Assembly: GCA_944322305.1 (NCBI GenBank)
Contig: CALUOP010000002.1
Span: 62,001 to 126,000, forward strand
Length of the DNA stretch: 64,000 nt
Reading direction: 5' to 3'
From: an uncultured Coriobacteriaceae bacterium
GTDB lineage: Bacteria > Actinomycetota > Coriobacteriia > Coriobacteriales > Coriobacteriaceae
Each line of letters starts with the position of its first letter. The stretch's first letter is position 1. Shown here piece after piece: positions 19,609-27,616 of the stretch. A model generated the notes under the pieces. The model did not search any database, was not told the DNA's origin, and saw nothing but the letters and a program-made list of their open reading frames with translations. Position numbers and translations under genes: made by a program.

Positions 19609-19863
19609 GTGCCTATTATTGTGAGGCTCGATCGGCTCATGGCCGAGCGAAAGATCAGCGCAACCGAGCTTGCTGAGAAAATCGGCACGACGCCCGTCAA
19701 CCTGTCGCGCATCAAAAACGGACATATTCGCGGCATTCGTTTCAACACGCTTGAGAAGTTGTGCCTAGCGCTGCGTTGTACTCCCGGTGACTTGCTGGAG
19801 GTCATGTCCGAGGAGGACGCGGCGCGCGAGTTCGGCCTTGCGGATGACAGCGATGGGGAGTAG
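19609..19863 (+). CDS. Small Cro/CI-family (XRE, YozG-like) regulator
   Basis: An 84-residue protein that is almost entirely one helix-turn-helix domain: 'LDRLMAERKISATELAEKIG' then 'TTPVNLSRIKNG', followed by 'FNTLEKLCLALRCTPGDLLE' and a short acidic tail. Proteins of this type pair with DUF2975 membrane proteins and probably autoregulate the pair. GTG start at 19609 with ACGGGAGG upstream; 14 bases after the upstream frame ends, so cotranscribed. The repeat array begins right at its stop codon. Confidence 0.85.
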   Translation: MPIIVRLDRLMAERKISATELAEKIGTTPVNLSRIKNGHIRGIRFNTLEKLCLALRCTPGDLLEVMSEEDAAREFGLADDSDGE

Positions 19864-19864
19864 G

Positions 19865-20185
19865 TTCCGCTAGCGCTTTGTGTAGGCAAACGTGTTCCGC
19901 TTGCGCTCTTTGTCGCCTCAACGTGTTCCGCTAGCAAAAATGTCATCCAAGTAGGTTCTGCTAGCAAAAATGTCATCTCAGAACGCTCCGCTTGCATTTC
20001 TTGTCGCTTTGGAGGCCGAAAACGGCTGTACGACGTGGAGGAATGCAAGCGGAGCGTTTTTATCGGAAGAAAAAGCAAGCGGAACGCGCCTGTTGGTAAG
20101 GAATGCGAGCAGAACGTTCTGCGGAAAGCGCTCGCTGGCAAGAAACGCAAGCGGAGCGTTCTCGCCGGTAGGGCCGCAAGCGTTA
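19865..20185. repeat. Array 1: five direct then five inverted ~30-nt units
   Basis: The core TTCCGCTWGC (or variant) starts at 19865, 19895, 19926, 19956 and 19986 (steps of 30, 31, 30 and 30). After a centre near 20020 the reverse-complement core GCAAGCGGAR starts at 20045, 20075, 20105, 20147 and 20176 (steps of 30, 30, 42 and 29). Units are contiguous, with no unique spacers. Innermost copies are near-perfect complements. The array fills the convergent gap between the XRE gene and the YdjC-like gene. Confidence 0.85.
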
Positions 20186-20224
20186 AGCGGCGCAAAATCG
20201 CGTAGTCAATATGGAAGAGCGCGC

Positions 20225-20261
20225 CGCCGGCGGGGCCGTGGAATTCACAGCCCCGCCGGCG
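20225..20261 (-). terminator. Hairpin after the YdjC-like gene
   Basis: A 12-bp perfect GC stem (20225-20236 with 20250-20261) lies just past the minus-strand stop codon. A weak T-containing tract follows on that strand. Likely terminator of the PTS/Nif3/YdjC operon. Confidence 0.55.
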
Positions 20262-20267
20262 CCGCCG

Positions 20268-21032
20268 TTACAGATCCCGGTAGTCGATAAGCTTGAGATC
20301 GGGCTGACTCTCTAACCAAGTGCGCAGCTCGGGCGAGATGAGCGCGTCGACCTCCTTGGTGCGGTCGGTGGTGAGCGACGACGTATTGAGGATGAACTGA
20401 TCCAGGTAGCCGGGGTGGCAGACGAAGACCACCGTTTCGCCGTCGGCCATGCCCTCAACCGTCTCGCGAATCGACGCGGCGGGGTCGTAGCCCGGCTCCA
20501 TCGAGTGCATCACCATGCGCACGGGCGTGTTGCCGCAGGGGACCGACGCCGCGGAGTCGAACGACGGAACCTGGTAGCGGTAGCCGTGCGCAGCGGCTAC
20601 GTCGGCGATGGCGCGGTTGAGGTTCTCGGAAAGCACGGCATGCGCCTCGAAGTAATCGGGTTCGCGTCCCACCACCTCGAGGAAACGCGCAAGCTGCGCC
20701 TCGATCTCGGTCACGGCCTCGTCGTAGACCACGAAGTCCACGCCCTCCTTGAACGCGGCGCGGTACTTGCGGCTGCTCTTGAAGCAACCGTCCGGGCCGA
20801 GAAGCGATCGCGTGCGCGCAGGGTCGGCGCTCGGGTGCCCCAGGCAGACGTTGGTGTGCTGGCCGATGGCGATGTCGGCACCGCGCACCCACTCGACGCC
20901 CCGGGCCGTCTCGGGCATGTTGGGCATGACGCCCACCGAGCGCACGAGCCCCTCGTGCACCGATCGAGCGATGCCAACGTTCACGGCGTACGAATACCCG
21001 ATGTCGTCAGCGCGAATAAGCAGTTGCTTCAT
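20268..21032 (-). CDS. YdjC/ChbG-like carbohydrate deacetylase
   Basis: A 254-residue protein with the YdjC signature: metal-binding 'LLIRADDIGYS' at the N-terminus, 'IGQHTNVCLGHPS' with a conserved His, 'DYFEAHAVLSENL' and C-terminal 'VVFVCHPGYLDQ'. ChbG of this family removes one acetyl group from chitobiose or chitobiose-6-phosphate so that the product can be hydrolysed. The substrate here is unknown but probably an acetylated sugar phosphate imported by the PTS encoded upstream. The start is ATG 21032 with GAGGC upstream. It is the last gene of a minus-strand operon, 73 bases after the Nif3-like gene. Confidence 0.85.
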   Translation of the reverse strand: MKQLLIRADDIGYSYAVNVGIARSVHEGLVRSVGVMPNMPETARGVEWVRGADIAIGQHTNVCLGHPSADPARTRSLLGPDGCFKSSRKYRAAFKEGVDFVVYDEAVTEIEAQLARFLEVVGREPDYFEAHAVLSENLNRAIADVAAAHGYRYQVPSFDSAASVPCGNTPVRMVMHSMEPGYDPAASIRETVEGMADGETVVFVCHPGYLDQFILNTSSLTTDRTKEVDALISPELRTWLESQPDLKLIDYRDL

Positions 21033-21105
21033 AGTGCCTCCTATGGCTGCCTCGCGGAGCAACGGATGCCGACCAACGCGAAGCGGCGGGGTGGGGCCGG
21101 GCTCC

Positions 21106-21981
21106 TTATGACACAATCATATAACGGTACGTGTCTCCATCCGGAACATACGTAACAGCGGGCAGCTTTTCAGCTATTTCGCCAGTCATAACGGCGGGTA
21201 ACCATTCCGCCATATACTCCATGCCGGGTTCTTCCAAGTTGAAATGACCGATGACGATGGCGCACTTGTTCTTTCCCAGCATGGCTGCGTCTCGTATGTA
21301 TTCACACGTAGTGAAGTCGATAAACTCCATTCCCAAAATGCAGTCAATATCTTCGCGGTCTATGGCGTTTGAAAGCTCCGTGTCCTGGGGTCCGCCGACA
21401 ACATGTACGGGGATGCGGATTCGGTGTATGCTTGCGGTGGGGTTTCCCACTATGCGCACGCCGGCAAGGCCGAGCTTGCTTGTGATATGGGCAGCAAGAT
21501 CTTCAGCGCTTGTTTCGGGGATCTCATAGTCAAGACAACGGGCGTGGTCTCCTACGCGGTAATTGATCCACCCGAGCTTCCATGCGAAGCCATAGAAAAT
21601 TCCATCAACCGGTGAAGGTTCCGATGGAATGGGTACACCAGCGTGAATGTAGTCGTGGCAGCGCCATACAGCGCCTCCCCAAGAATCGAGCAGGGCTTTC
21701 TTTTCCCGAAAAACGTTGTTGCCGGCAAGCGGCTCTTGGTGATCTCCGTGATTCCAGAAAAGCGCTTCGTGGGTGATGATGAGATTTGCACCCAGTTTTT
21801 GCGCTTGGCGAATAACGTTTGCTGCCGGCCAAATGCAGGTGACGATGCCGCTGCATTCCTGCTTGACGTTTCCGTACAGTACCTTGTCCCGTGTTGTTGA
21901 CTCTTCAATCAGCTGGTGGTTAAAGGCGTCAATGTCGTTGCAAGAGTGTTTTATCCTTTGGATAACATCTGATATAAGCAT
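21106..21981 (-). CDS. Nif3-like dinuclear metal-centre protein
   Basis: A 291-residue NIF3/YbgI-family (DUF34) protein. 'GANLIITHEALFWNHGDH' carries the His cluster of the metal site, and C-terminal 'IVIGHFNLEEPGMEYMAEWL' carries the second His/Glu pair. Members are often toroidal hexamers with two metal ions and of debated function (GTP cyclohydrolase I type 2 annotation is unreliable). Its position between a PTS EIIBC and a YdjC-like deacetylase suggests a role with the same sugar, for example metal-dependent hydrolysis; that is inference. ATG 21981 with AAAGGAG. Base composition is less GC-rich than neighbouring genes, as is the PTS gene. Confidence 0.85.
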   Translation of the reverse strand: MLISDVIQRIKHSCNDIDAFNHQLIEESTTRDKVLYGNVKQECSGIVTCIWPAANVIRQAQKLGANLIITHEALFWNHGDHQEPLAGNNVFREKKALLDSWGGAVWRCHDYIHAGVPIPSEPSPVDGIFYGFAWKLGWINYRVGDHARCLDYEIPETSAEDLAAHITSKLGLAGVRIVGNPTASIHRIRIPVHVVGGPQDTELSNAIDREDIDCILGMEFIDFTTCEYIRDAAMLGKNKCAIVIGHFNLEEPGMEYMAEWLPAVMTGEIAEKLPAVTYVPDGDTYRYMIVS

Positions 21982-21999
21982 AGCGCTCCTTTGGTATGC

Positions 22000-22029
22000 A
22001 AGGCCGCCCGGTAGAGAGCGGGCGGCCTT
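22000..22029 (-). terminator. Hairpin between PTS and Nif3-like genes
   Basis: An 11-bp perfect stem (22000-22010 with 22019-22029) with an 8-nt loop occupies the 97-base gap. The T-run on the minus strand is only TT, so it is more likely an attenuating or stabilising hairpin within the operon. On the plus strand it ends in CTTTG. Confidence 0.5.
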
Positions 22030-22078
22030 TGTGCTGTGGTCTTAGCGTATACCTCGTGATGATACGGTTGTTTTTGTG

Positions 22079-23506
22079 CTATACGCGCTCAGCCACAGGC
22101 CCATTTTCGAGCTCGTCTTTAGTGAAGCCAAAGAACCAGGTGATAATTGCGCCGGCGACAACGCCCACAATGGCGGAGACGATTGCCGCAGGGAGCGTTC
22201 CCGGTCCGTTGCCTATAAACGTAATGATGTTCAGCAGGTTGGAAGAACCGGGCGCGTAGACTGCGACGTGGAGAATAGATGCAACTGCGCCGGCAATAAA
22301 GCCTGCTGCGCAGTAGCACGGCCAAAGCCTGCGATAACGGAACATCATGCCGTAGATGAACGGCTCGCCTACGCCGCCAATAACGTTGGAAACCAAGAAA
22401 CCGAAGGCTTGGCTCTTTTCTTCACGGTTGCGCAGCCTGAGCCATGCGCCAAGCTCAACACCATAGACGGCCCAGAGGCCAATAGTAAATGCAACCAAGA
22501 TGAAGCTGTCGTATCCAATGGTTGCAAAGCTTGCATATGCGAGGTTGTACAGGGTTGCGTGCATGCCGGTGACAACGATAGGCAGGTAAATTGCCGTGAG
22601 AAGGCCACATGCCAATACGCTGACTATACTTCCGGTGCTTCCCAGAGTGTTGAAGAGGTCGGCCAGGCCGTTGCCGAGCCACGATCCGAGCGGCGCGAGC
22701 AGGCACAGAGAGACCGGGACGGTTATTACCATCGTAATGAAAGGTGTGAAGACGGTAGTCAACACGTCGGGCATGAACTTCTTGATGGTTTTTTCAATGG
22801 GGTACATGACGGCGACGGTCAAAAGAATCGGTGCAACCGTCGAGCTGTAGCTCATGGGCGTGCAGGGGATTCCATATACGCTGAACGTTGTCCCATCAGT
22901 TGCCATTTGGACGAAAGAGGGCTCGATGAGGATGCCGCCCATGAAAGCACCGAGAATGGGCGTCACGCCGATTTGCTTTGCAGCGTTAAACCCAAGGTAA
23001 ATTGGCATGAAATAGAAGCCGGCGTTAAAAAGCATGTTGAGCAACACCATAAAGTTGTTGGTGTCATCCAGCAAGTTGAGGAAGGTCGGGCCCAAGATGG
23101 TCTGAATGGTGCGGAATAGACCAGCGCACATCAGAACCGGGATGAGCGGAACCATAGACCCAGAGAGATAGTTGAGGACTGCGTTTCCCACACGTTTCAG
23201 CGTCATCTTCTCTTTGGGCAAGGTGGGGTCGAGGTTTTCGTCAATGGCCCCGTTTCCTGTTACTCCGAGTTTTGCCAGCTCGTCGTAGACCTTTGGCACG
23301 TTTTGGCCAATGATGACCTGATACTGGCCGCCCGACCATTGGGCGCCGAGCACTCCTTTGATCTTTTTGACTTTGTCGTCGTTTGGTACGGACTGATCCT
23401 TGAGGTTGAGGCGCAGCCGCGTCATGCAATGCGTGGCGCTTGTGACGTTGGCCGCACCGCCGACAGCGGCGAGAACGTCTTGGGCGATTTGCTTGTTGTC
23501 TGCCAT
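22079..23506 (-). CDS. PTS EIIBC component, glucose/beta-glucoside superfamily
   Basis: A 475-residue fusion. The N-terminal EIIB domain (about 1-90) has the phosphorylated Cys in 'SATHCMTRLRLNLKD'. The EIIC membrane domain (about 105-465) has about ten helices and the conserved 'GGVGEPFIYG' loop. It imports and phosphorylates a sugar, using an EIIA supplied elsewhere. The start is ATG 23506 with GGGAG about 10 bases upstream; an extended ORF beyond it has no site. It is controlled from a leader with a terminator and a possible antiterminator site, by the LicT-like gene just upstream. The specificity (beta-glucoside, trehalose, or an N-acetylated disaccharide) cannot be read from sequence. 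Confidence 0.9.
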   Translation of the reverse strand: MADNKQIAQDVLAAVGGAANVTSATHCMTRLRLNLKDQSVPNDDKVKKIKGVLGAQWSGGQYQVIIGQNVPKVYDELAKLGVTGNGAIDENLDPTLPKEKMTLKRVGNAVLNYLSGSMVPLIPVLMCAGLFRTIQTILGPTFLNLLDDTNNFMVLLNMLFNAGFYFMPIYLGFNAAKQIGVTPILGAFMGGILIEPSFVQMATDGTTFSVYGIPCTPMSYSSTVAPILLTVAVMYPIEKTIKKFMPDVLTTVFTPFITMVITVPVSLCLLAPLGSWLGNGLADLFNTLGSTGSIVSVLACGLLTAIYLPIVVTGMHATLYNLAYASFATIGYDSFILVAFTIGLWAVYGVELGAWLRLRNREEKSQAFGFLVSNVIGGVGEPFIYGMMFRYRRLWPCYCAAGFIAGAVASILHVAVYAPGSSNLLNIITFIGNGPGTLPAAIVSAIVGVVAGAIITWFFGFTKDELENGPVAERV

Positions 23507-23634
23507 AGCGTCTAACTCCCTTCTTGAGGCACATGGATGTGGCACGGTGTAGCCGGGCTGCGCATCACCTGGCCCACAGGCTCCGGGAGCGATTTTGTTG
23601 TGCGGATTGCGGGAAAGATAAGCTCGCACGGCAC

Positions 23635-23703
23635 AAAAATGCTCCGGGCATACCGCCAGAAGCCACCTGGGGCTTCTGGTCTATCGGTAATGCCGTGCGG
23701 AGC
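23635..23703 (-). terminator. Leader terminator ahead of the PTS gene
   Basis: A long stepped hairpin spans 23641-23703 (outer GCTCCG/CGGAGC, middle GGCAT.ACCG/CGGT.ATGCC, inner CCAGAAGCC/GGCTTCTGG). On the minus strand it is followed by ATTTTT. It lies about 130 bases before the PTS start, as expected for an antitermination-controlled leader. Confidence 0.75.
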
Positions 23704-23796
23704 AAGCCGTACGTAGCACCCAATTTCGAGAGCGAGTATAAGCCCTCAAGTAGAAGCAGAAAGCATTGACAGAGTTCAGGTGGGCGGCGAACGGTC

Positions 23797-23824
23797 GGTT
23801 TTTGCTGACGAACGGTAGTTATGC
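23797..23824 (-). promoter_or_regulatory. Candidate RAT (ribonucleic antiterminator) site for LicT/BglG
   Basis: On the minus strand this 28-nt stretch resembles the BglG/LicT target: GCAT..CTACCG, a TTCG turn, then TCAGCAAAAACC. It lies in the PTS leader but about 95 bases upstream of the terminator, whereas classical RATs overlap the terminator stem. The remaining bases of the 402-base gap 23507-23908 show no gene. Confidence 0.4.
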
Positions 23825-23908
23825 GAGGAAAAGTGACGCCTTTTGTTTATTCGCGTAGGTCGACGGGTGTTCGGCGCATATTAATACACTCAAGCAGCGT
23901 CTTTTCTT

Positions 23909-24727
23909 CTAGGCGATCCGGTTGATATGCATGATGAGGTATACGAGCTCCTCGTCGGTTAGCGCTGCTCCATATGCTGCTTCAATTTCGGTCGAAATGG
24001 CATGTGCGCAAGCGGTTGCACGCGGGTACTGCTCGGCAAGCATATCGTAGAGCCCGGAGTTTTCGGATTCGATGGGCTTGTTATGTTCAATTCGGTCAAT
24101 AAGGTAGCGAACGTGTGTGGTGAACCGTGCGTAGGCAAATGATTCCCGGTCAACGGTGGATCCCATCTCACGTTCAACAGCCTGAGCCACATGCTCCATC
24201 AGGCGTTCCTCGCGCTTGGTGGCGAGAGCCCTGCGGTGGCTTGGCGCCACGGCGGCGTTGACGATGGAAAGCGCCACGCCGGCGGCTTCGTGGCGGTCCA
24301 TGCGCACGTCAAAGGTTTTCTGCAGGCCGCGCACGGCCATCTGGGCGATGCGGTACTCAACGGGATGCGCCTGCTCAACGTCCTCGGCAAGCGGCATGGG
24401 CACCACCAGGTGCTCGCGGGCGCGCTTGAGGGCAAACTGCAGGTGGTCGGCCAGCGTGATGGGCAGGTTGGGCGAGAGCTCGTAGGAGACTTGCTGTGTC
24501 ACGATGTCGGCAAGCTGCGCGGCGAACTCGAGCACGTCCGGGTCGACTTCGCTGATAAAGGCGAGGTACTTGCGGTCGATGCCGTAAAAGGTGCGCTGGA
24601 TGTCCTCAAGCGCCACGTCGTGCGGCATGTCGCCAAAGCCGATGCCGCGCCCCAGCGCGATGAGCTGGCGGCCGGCGCCGTCCTCGCACAGGGCGGCGTT
24701 GTGGTTGATGCGCTGAATAGCTCGCAC
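23909..24727 (-). CDS. LicT/BglG-type transcription antiterminator
   Basis: A 272-residue regulator. An N-terminal co-antiterminator RNA-binding domain (about 1-55, 'AIQRINHNAALCEDG', 'IALGRGIGFG') is followed by two PRDs. Their phosphorylatable His are in 'LADHLQFALKRARE' (PRD1) and in 'RFTTHVRYLIDRI' and 'YLIMHINRI' (PRD2). In the presence of substrate it binds leader RNA and prevents termination. GTG 24727 was chosen because AGAGGAAA lies upstream and homology starts there. It precedes the PTS gene, the usual arrangement. Confidence 0.9.
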   Translation of the reverse strand: MRAIQRINHNAALCEDGAGRQLIALGRGIGFGDMPHDVALEDIQRTFYGIDRKYLAFISEVDPDVLEFAAQLADIVTQQVSYELSPNLPITLADHLQFALKRAREHLVVPMPLAEDVEQAHPVEYRIAQMAVRGLQKTFDVRMDRHEAAGVALSIVNAAVAPSHRRALATKREERLMEHVAQAVEREMGSTVDRESFAYARFTTHVRYLIDRIEHNKPIESENSGLYDMLAEQYPRATACAHAISTEIEAAYGAALTDEELVYLIMHINRIA

Positions 24728-24872
24728 GGCTTTCCTCTTTCTGCTTGCCGGGGCTCCTATGGTACACGGGATGCCGATTGGCCGCATCGGTCTTCTCGCG
24801 CAGCGGCTCGCGCGCCTGTCCGCCGTTTTGGAAACATCTCTGAAAAGGTCTGGCGTTTGTCGGCAAAGACGG

Positions 24873-24907
24873 TATACTAGTGCGCGTTCACTTTAGTAGA
24901 GTAAAGT
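24873..24907 (+). promoter_or_regulatory. Promoter and dyad ahead of the amino-acid ABC operon
   Basis: A -10-like TATACT (24873-24878, preceded by GG) is followed by a perfect dyad ACTTTA-N6-TAAAGT (24890-24907) just beyond the expected transcription start. That is a good position for a repressor. No clear -35 is visible. Confidence 0.5.
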
Positions 24908-24913
24908 ACGCTC

Positions 24914-24958
24914 TGCGAGAAGCGCAAGCGTCGGGCCGCCGGCCCCGCTCTTCTCGCA
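24914..24958 (+). promoter_or_regulatory. Leader hairpin before the substrate-binding protein gene
   Basis: TGCGAGAAG (24914-24922) pairs with CTTCTCGCA (24950-24958), with a GC-rich loop that can fold further. It lies 20 bases before the ATG and may affect mRNA stability or translation. Confidence 0.45.
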
Positions 24959-24977
24959 CACGAGAAAGGAATCCGCC

Positions 24978-25832
24978 ATGCTCAACCCCGTAGTCTCCCG
25001 CGCCGGTGCCCTCGCGGCCGCCGCCCTCACGTGCCTCAGCCTCGCCGCGTGCGGCGGCACCCCCGCCTCCACCGACGGCTCGGCCGCAGCCGCGTCCGGC
25101 AGCGCCGCCACCGCCGCCGACGAGGTCACCACGTTCACCGTGGGCTTTGACCAGTCCTACCCGCCCTACGGCTTCGTGGGCGACGACGGCGAGTTCACCG
25201 GCTTCGACCTGGACCTGGCCGCCGAGGTGTGCGACCGCAACGGCTGGGAGCTCAAGCTCGAGCCGGTTGACTGGGACGCCAAGGACACGCTGCTCAACTC
25301 CGGCGCCATCACCTGCATCTGGAACGGCTTCACCATGGAGGGCCGCGAGGACGACTACGCCTTCTCCGAGCCCTACATGCTGAACGGCCAGGTGATCGTG
25401 GTGCGCGCTGACAGCGGCATCACCAGCTGGGACGACCTGGCGGGCAAGACCGTCATCACCCAGGTCGACTCCGCCGCGCTCGACGTGCTCGAGGGCGACC
25501 AGGCCGACCTCGCGGCGACCTTCGCCAGCTTGGAGACCATCGGCGACTACAACACCGCCTTCATGCAGCTGGAGAGCGGCGCCGTTGACGCCGTGGCCTG
25601 CGACCTGTCCATCGCGGCCTACCAGATGGCGGCCAACCCCGACGCCTACGTACAGCTGGACGAGATGCTCTCCTCCGAGCACTATGCGGTGGGCTTTGCC
25701 AAGGACAACCAGGAGCTGGCCGACAAGGTCACCGACACCCTGCGCGAGCTCGACGCCGACGGCACCGTTCAGGAGCTGTGCGACAAGTACGCCGAGTACG
25801 GCATCTCCTACGACAACTGGGTTCTGGAGTAA
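24978..25832 (+). CDS. Amino-acid ABC transporter substrate-binding lipoprotein
   Basis: A 284-residue family-3 solute-binding protein. The lipoprotein signal peptide ends in a lipobox 'LAAC' (Cys near residue 24), followed by an Ala/Ser/Thr linker. The binding domain has 'TVGFDQSYPPYGFVGDDGEF', 'GFDLDLAAEVCDRNGW' and 'AVDAVACDLSIAAYQM'. It should capture a polar amino acid outside the membrane for the permease and ATPase encoded next. ATG 24978 with GAAAGGA upstream. The Asp/Arg ligands for the amino acid are not clear enough to name the substrate. Confidence 0.92.
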   Translation: MLNPVVSRAGALAAAALTCLSLAACGGTPASTDGSAAAASGSAATAADEVTTFTVGFDQSYPPYGFVGDDGEFTGFDLDLAAEVCDRNGWELKLEPVDWDAKDTLLNSGAITCIWNGFTMEGREDDYAFSEPYMLNGQVIVVRADSGITSWDDLAGKTVITQVDSAALDVLEGDQADLAATFASLETIGDYNTAFMQLESGAVDAVACDLSIAAYQMAANPDAYVQLDEMLSSEHYAVGFAKDNQELADKVTDTLRELDADGTVQELCDKYAEYGISYDNWVLE

Positions 25833-25854
25833 GATAGCGTAACGTTTGCAGAGG

Positions 25855-25893
25855 CCCTGCCCGGCCGGCCGCCCGCCGCCGGGCAGGGCATTT
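25855..25893 (+). terminator. Intercistronic hairpin after the binding-protein gene
   Basis: A 12-bp perfect GC stem (25855-25866 with 25879-25890) is followed by ATTTG. Such hairpins often make the binding-protein message more abundant than that of the permease genes downstream. Confidence 0.65.
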
Positions 25894-26000
25894 GCGCGCA
25901 GGGGCCGCCGCTGCGGGCGAGAAGCGCGCCGGCTGGCCCGCGCGGCTGGCCCCGGCGCGTCCGTGCGCCGGAGCGGGGCATCCACAAGAGAGGAGCGGCA

Positions 26001-26681
26001 GTGGAGCTGTCTACCATGGTGGGTATGCTGGGGGAGGGCTTTCTCGTCAGCCTGCAGATCTTTGCGCTGACGCTCGTGGGCGCCATCCCGCTGGGCGTTC
26101 CCGTGGCGCTTGCGCGCATGAGCACCTGGGGCATCTCGCTGGGGCGCTTCAGGCTGCGGCCGGTGGCGCTTATCGCCCGCTTCTACATATCGGTGATGCG
26201 CGGCACGCCGCTGATGCTGCAAATGTTCGCCATCTACTTCGCGCCGTACTACGTGTTCGGCATCCAGCTCACCGCCGATTCAAAATGGCAGGCTACCATC
26301 GTGGCGTTCATCGTCAACTACGCCGCCTACTTTGCCGAGATCTACCGCTCGGGCATCCAGTCGATCCCGCGCGGCCAGTACGAGGCCGCCGAGGTGCTGG
26401 GCTACTCGCGCCTGCAGACGTTCGGCAAGATCGTGCTGCCGCAGGTGGTCAAGCGCATCCTGCCGGCCATGGGCAACGAGATCATCACGCTGGTGAAGGA
26501 CACCTCGCTGGCCTTCGCCATCGGCGTGGCCGAGATGTTCAGCACCGCCAAGGCGCTCGTGGCCTCGCAGGTGAGCATGGTGCCCTTTGCGCTTGCGGCG
26601 GCGTTTTACTGGGTGTTCAACTTTGCGGTTGAGATCGTGCTCGGCCGGGTCGAGAAGCACCTGGACTACTACCACGACTAG
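26001..26681 (+). CDS. Amino-acid ABC transporter permease (HisM/GlnP family)
   Basis: A 226-residue membrane protein with about five helices: N-terminal 'GFLVSLQIFALTLVGAIPLG', 'MRGTPLMLQMFAIYFAPYY', and the cytoplasmic EAA loop 'YEAAEVLGYSRLQTFGKIVLPQ' that contacts the ATPase. The polar amino-acid uptake motif 'SGIQSIPRGQYEAAE' is complete. GTG start at 26001 after GAGAGGAG. It lies between the binding protein and ATPase genes in one operon; only one permease gene is present, so it should form a homodimer. Confidence 0.92.
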   Translation: MELSTMVGMLGEGFLVSLQIFALTLVGAIPLGVPVALARMSTWGISLGRFRLRPVALIARFYISVMRGTPLMLQMFAIYFAPYYVFGIQLTADSKWQATIVAFIVNYAAYFAEIYRSGIQSIPRGQYEAAEVLGYSRLQTFGKIVLPQVVKRILPAMGNEIITLVKDTSLAFAIGVAEMFSTAKALVASQVSMVPFALAAAFYWVFNFAVEIVLGRVEKHLDYYHD

Positions 26682-26756
26682 CGCCGCGGGCGCAGGCAGG
26701 CTGAGAGCGGCTAACGGCGGGCGCGCCTTCGGTGCGCCGTGCGAGGGGACGGGATC

Positions 26757-27545
26757 ATGGGTCAGGCACAACGCAGGCCGGACGCGCGTCCGGTTGTGTC
26801 GATGGTAAACGTGCGCAAGAGCTTCGGCGACGTTGCGGTGCTCAAGGGGGTCACCTTGGAGGTGCGCCCCGGCGAGACCGTGGCGGTTATCGGCCCGAGC
26901 GGCGGCGGCAAGTCCACGCTGCTGCGCTGCGCCACGCTGCTCGAGCGCCTGGACGCGGGCTCGCTTGCCTACGGCGACCTGGAGGTTGCCCGCGACGAGG
27001 GCGGCCGGGCGGTGTACGGCTCGGCGGCGGTCGAGCGCGCGGCCAAGGCGCGCTTCGGGCTGGTGTTCCAGAACTACAACCTCTTCCCGCACTACACCGT
27101 GATGAAGAACATCACCGACGCGCCCCGGTGCGTGCAGAAGCGCCCGCGCGCCGAGGTCGAGGCGCAGGCGCGCGAGCTTATCGCCAAGATGGGGCTCGAG
27201 GGCTGCGAGGACAAGGTGCCCTGCCAGCTCTCCGGCGGGCAGCAGCAGCGCGTGAGCATCGCCCGCGCGCTGGCCATGAACCCCAAGGTCATGTACTTTG
27301 ACGAGCCCACCAGCGCGCTGGACCCCGAGCTCACGGCCGAGGTGCTGAAGGTCATCAAGCTGCTCGCCGCCGAGAACATGACCATGGTGGTGGTGACCCA
27401 CGAGATGTCCTTCGCCCGCGAGGTGGCCGACCGCGTGGTCTTCATGGACGGCGGCGTGGTGGTGGAGCAGGGCCCGGCCGCGCAGGTGATCGACCACCCG
27501 CGCGAGGCGCGCACGCAGGCCTTTTTGCACCGCATCGGCGAATAG
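26757..27545 (+). CDS. Amino-acid ABC transporter ATP-binding protein
   Basis: A 262-residue ATPase with Walker A 'GPSGGGKST', Q-loop '[11 protein letters not shown]', signature 'LSGGQQQR', Walker B '[12 protein letters not shown]' and the H-loop His in '[13 protein letters not shown]'. This fits the GlnQ/HisP class that energises polar amino-acid import. An insert of about 25 residues separates strand and helix after '[20 protein letters not shown]'. ATG 26757 follows GAGGGGAC at normal distance; an in-frame GTG at 26739 is possible but has a poorer site. Confidence 0.92.
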   Translation: MGQAQRRPDARPVVSMVNVRKSFGDVAVLKGVTLEVRPGETVAVIGPSGGGKSTLLRCATLLERLDAGSLAYGDLEVARDEGGRAVYGSAAVERAAKARFGLVFQNYNLFPHYTVMKNITDAPRCVQKRPRAEVEAQARELIAKMGLEGCEDKVPCQLSGGQQQRVSIARALAMNPKVMYFDEPTSALDPELTAEVLKVIKLLAAENMTMVVVTHEMSFAREVADRVVFMDGGVVVEQGPAAQVIDHPREARTQAFLHRIGE

Positions 27546-27616
27546 CGCCCCCGCCTGAAAAACTCCTCCGCGCCGCGGTACAATACCCGTGCTCAAACTC
27601 GCGGAGGAGGACCCCT

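Noticed and set aside
19865..20185. Possible CRISPR array
   Set aside because: Units are contiguous without unique spacers, diverge strongly, change orientation in the middle, and no cas gene is present. The same holds for the array at 54.6-55.2 kb.
25915..25924. GGCGAGAA as an over-represented genome-architecture motif
   Set aside because: It recurs in intergenic and coding DNA (for example near 345, 10669, 40416, 47328, 55967), but it also encodes the frequent Gly-Glu-Lys in preferred codons. Without a genome-wide count I cannot claim over-representation.
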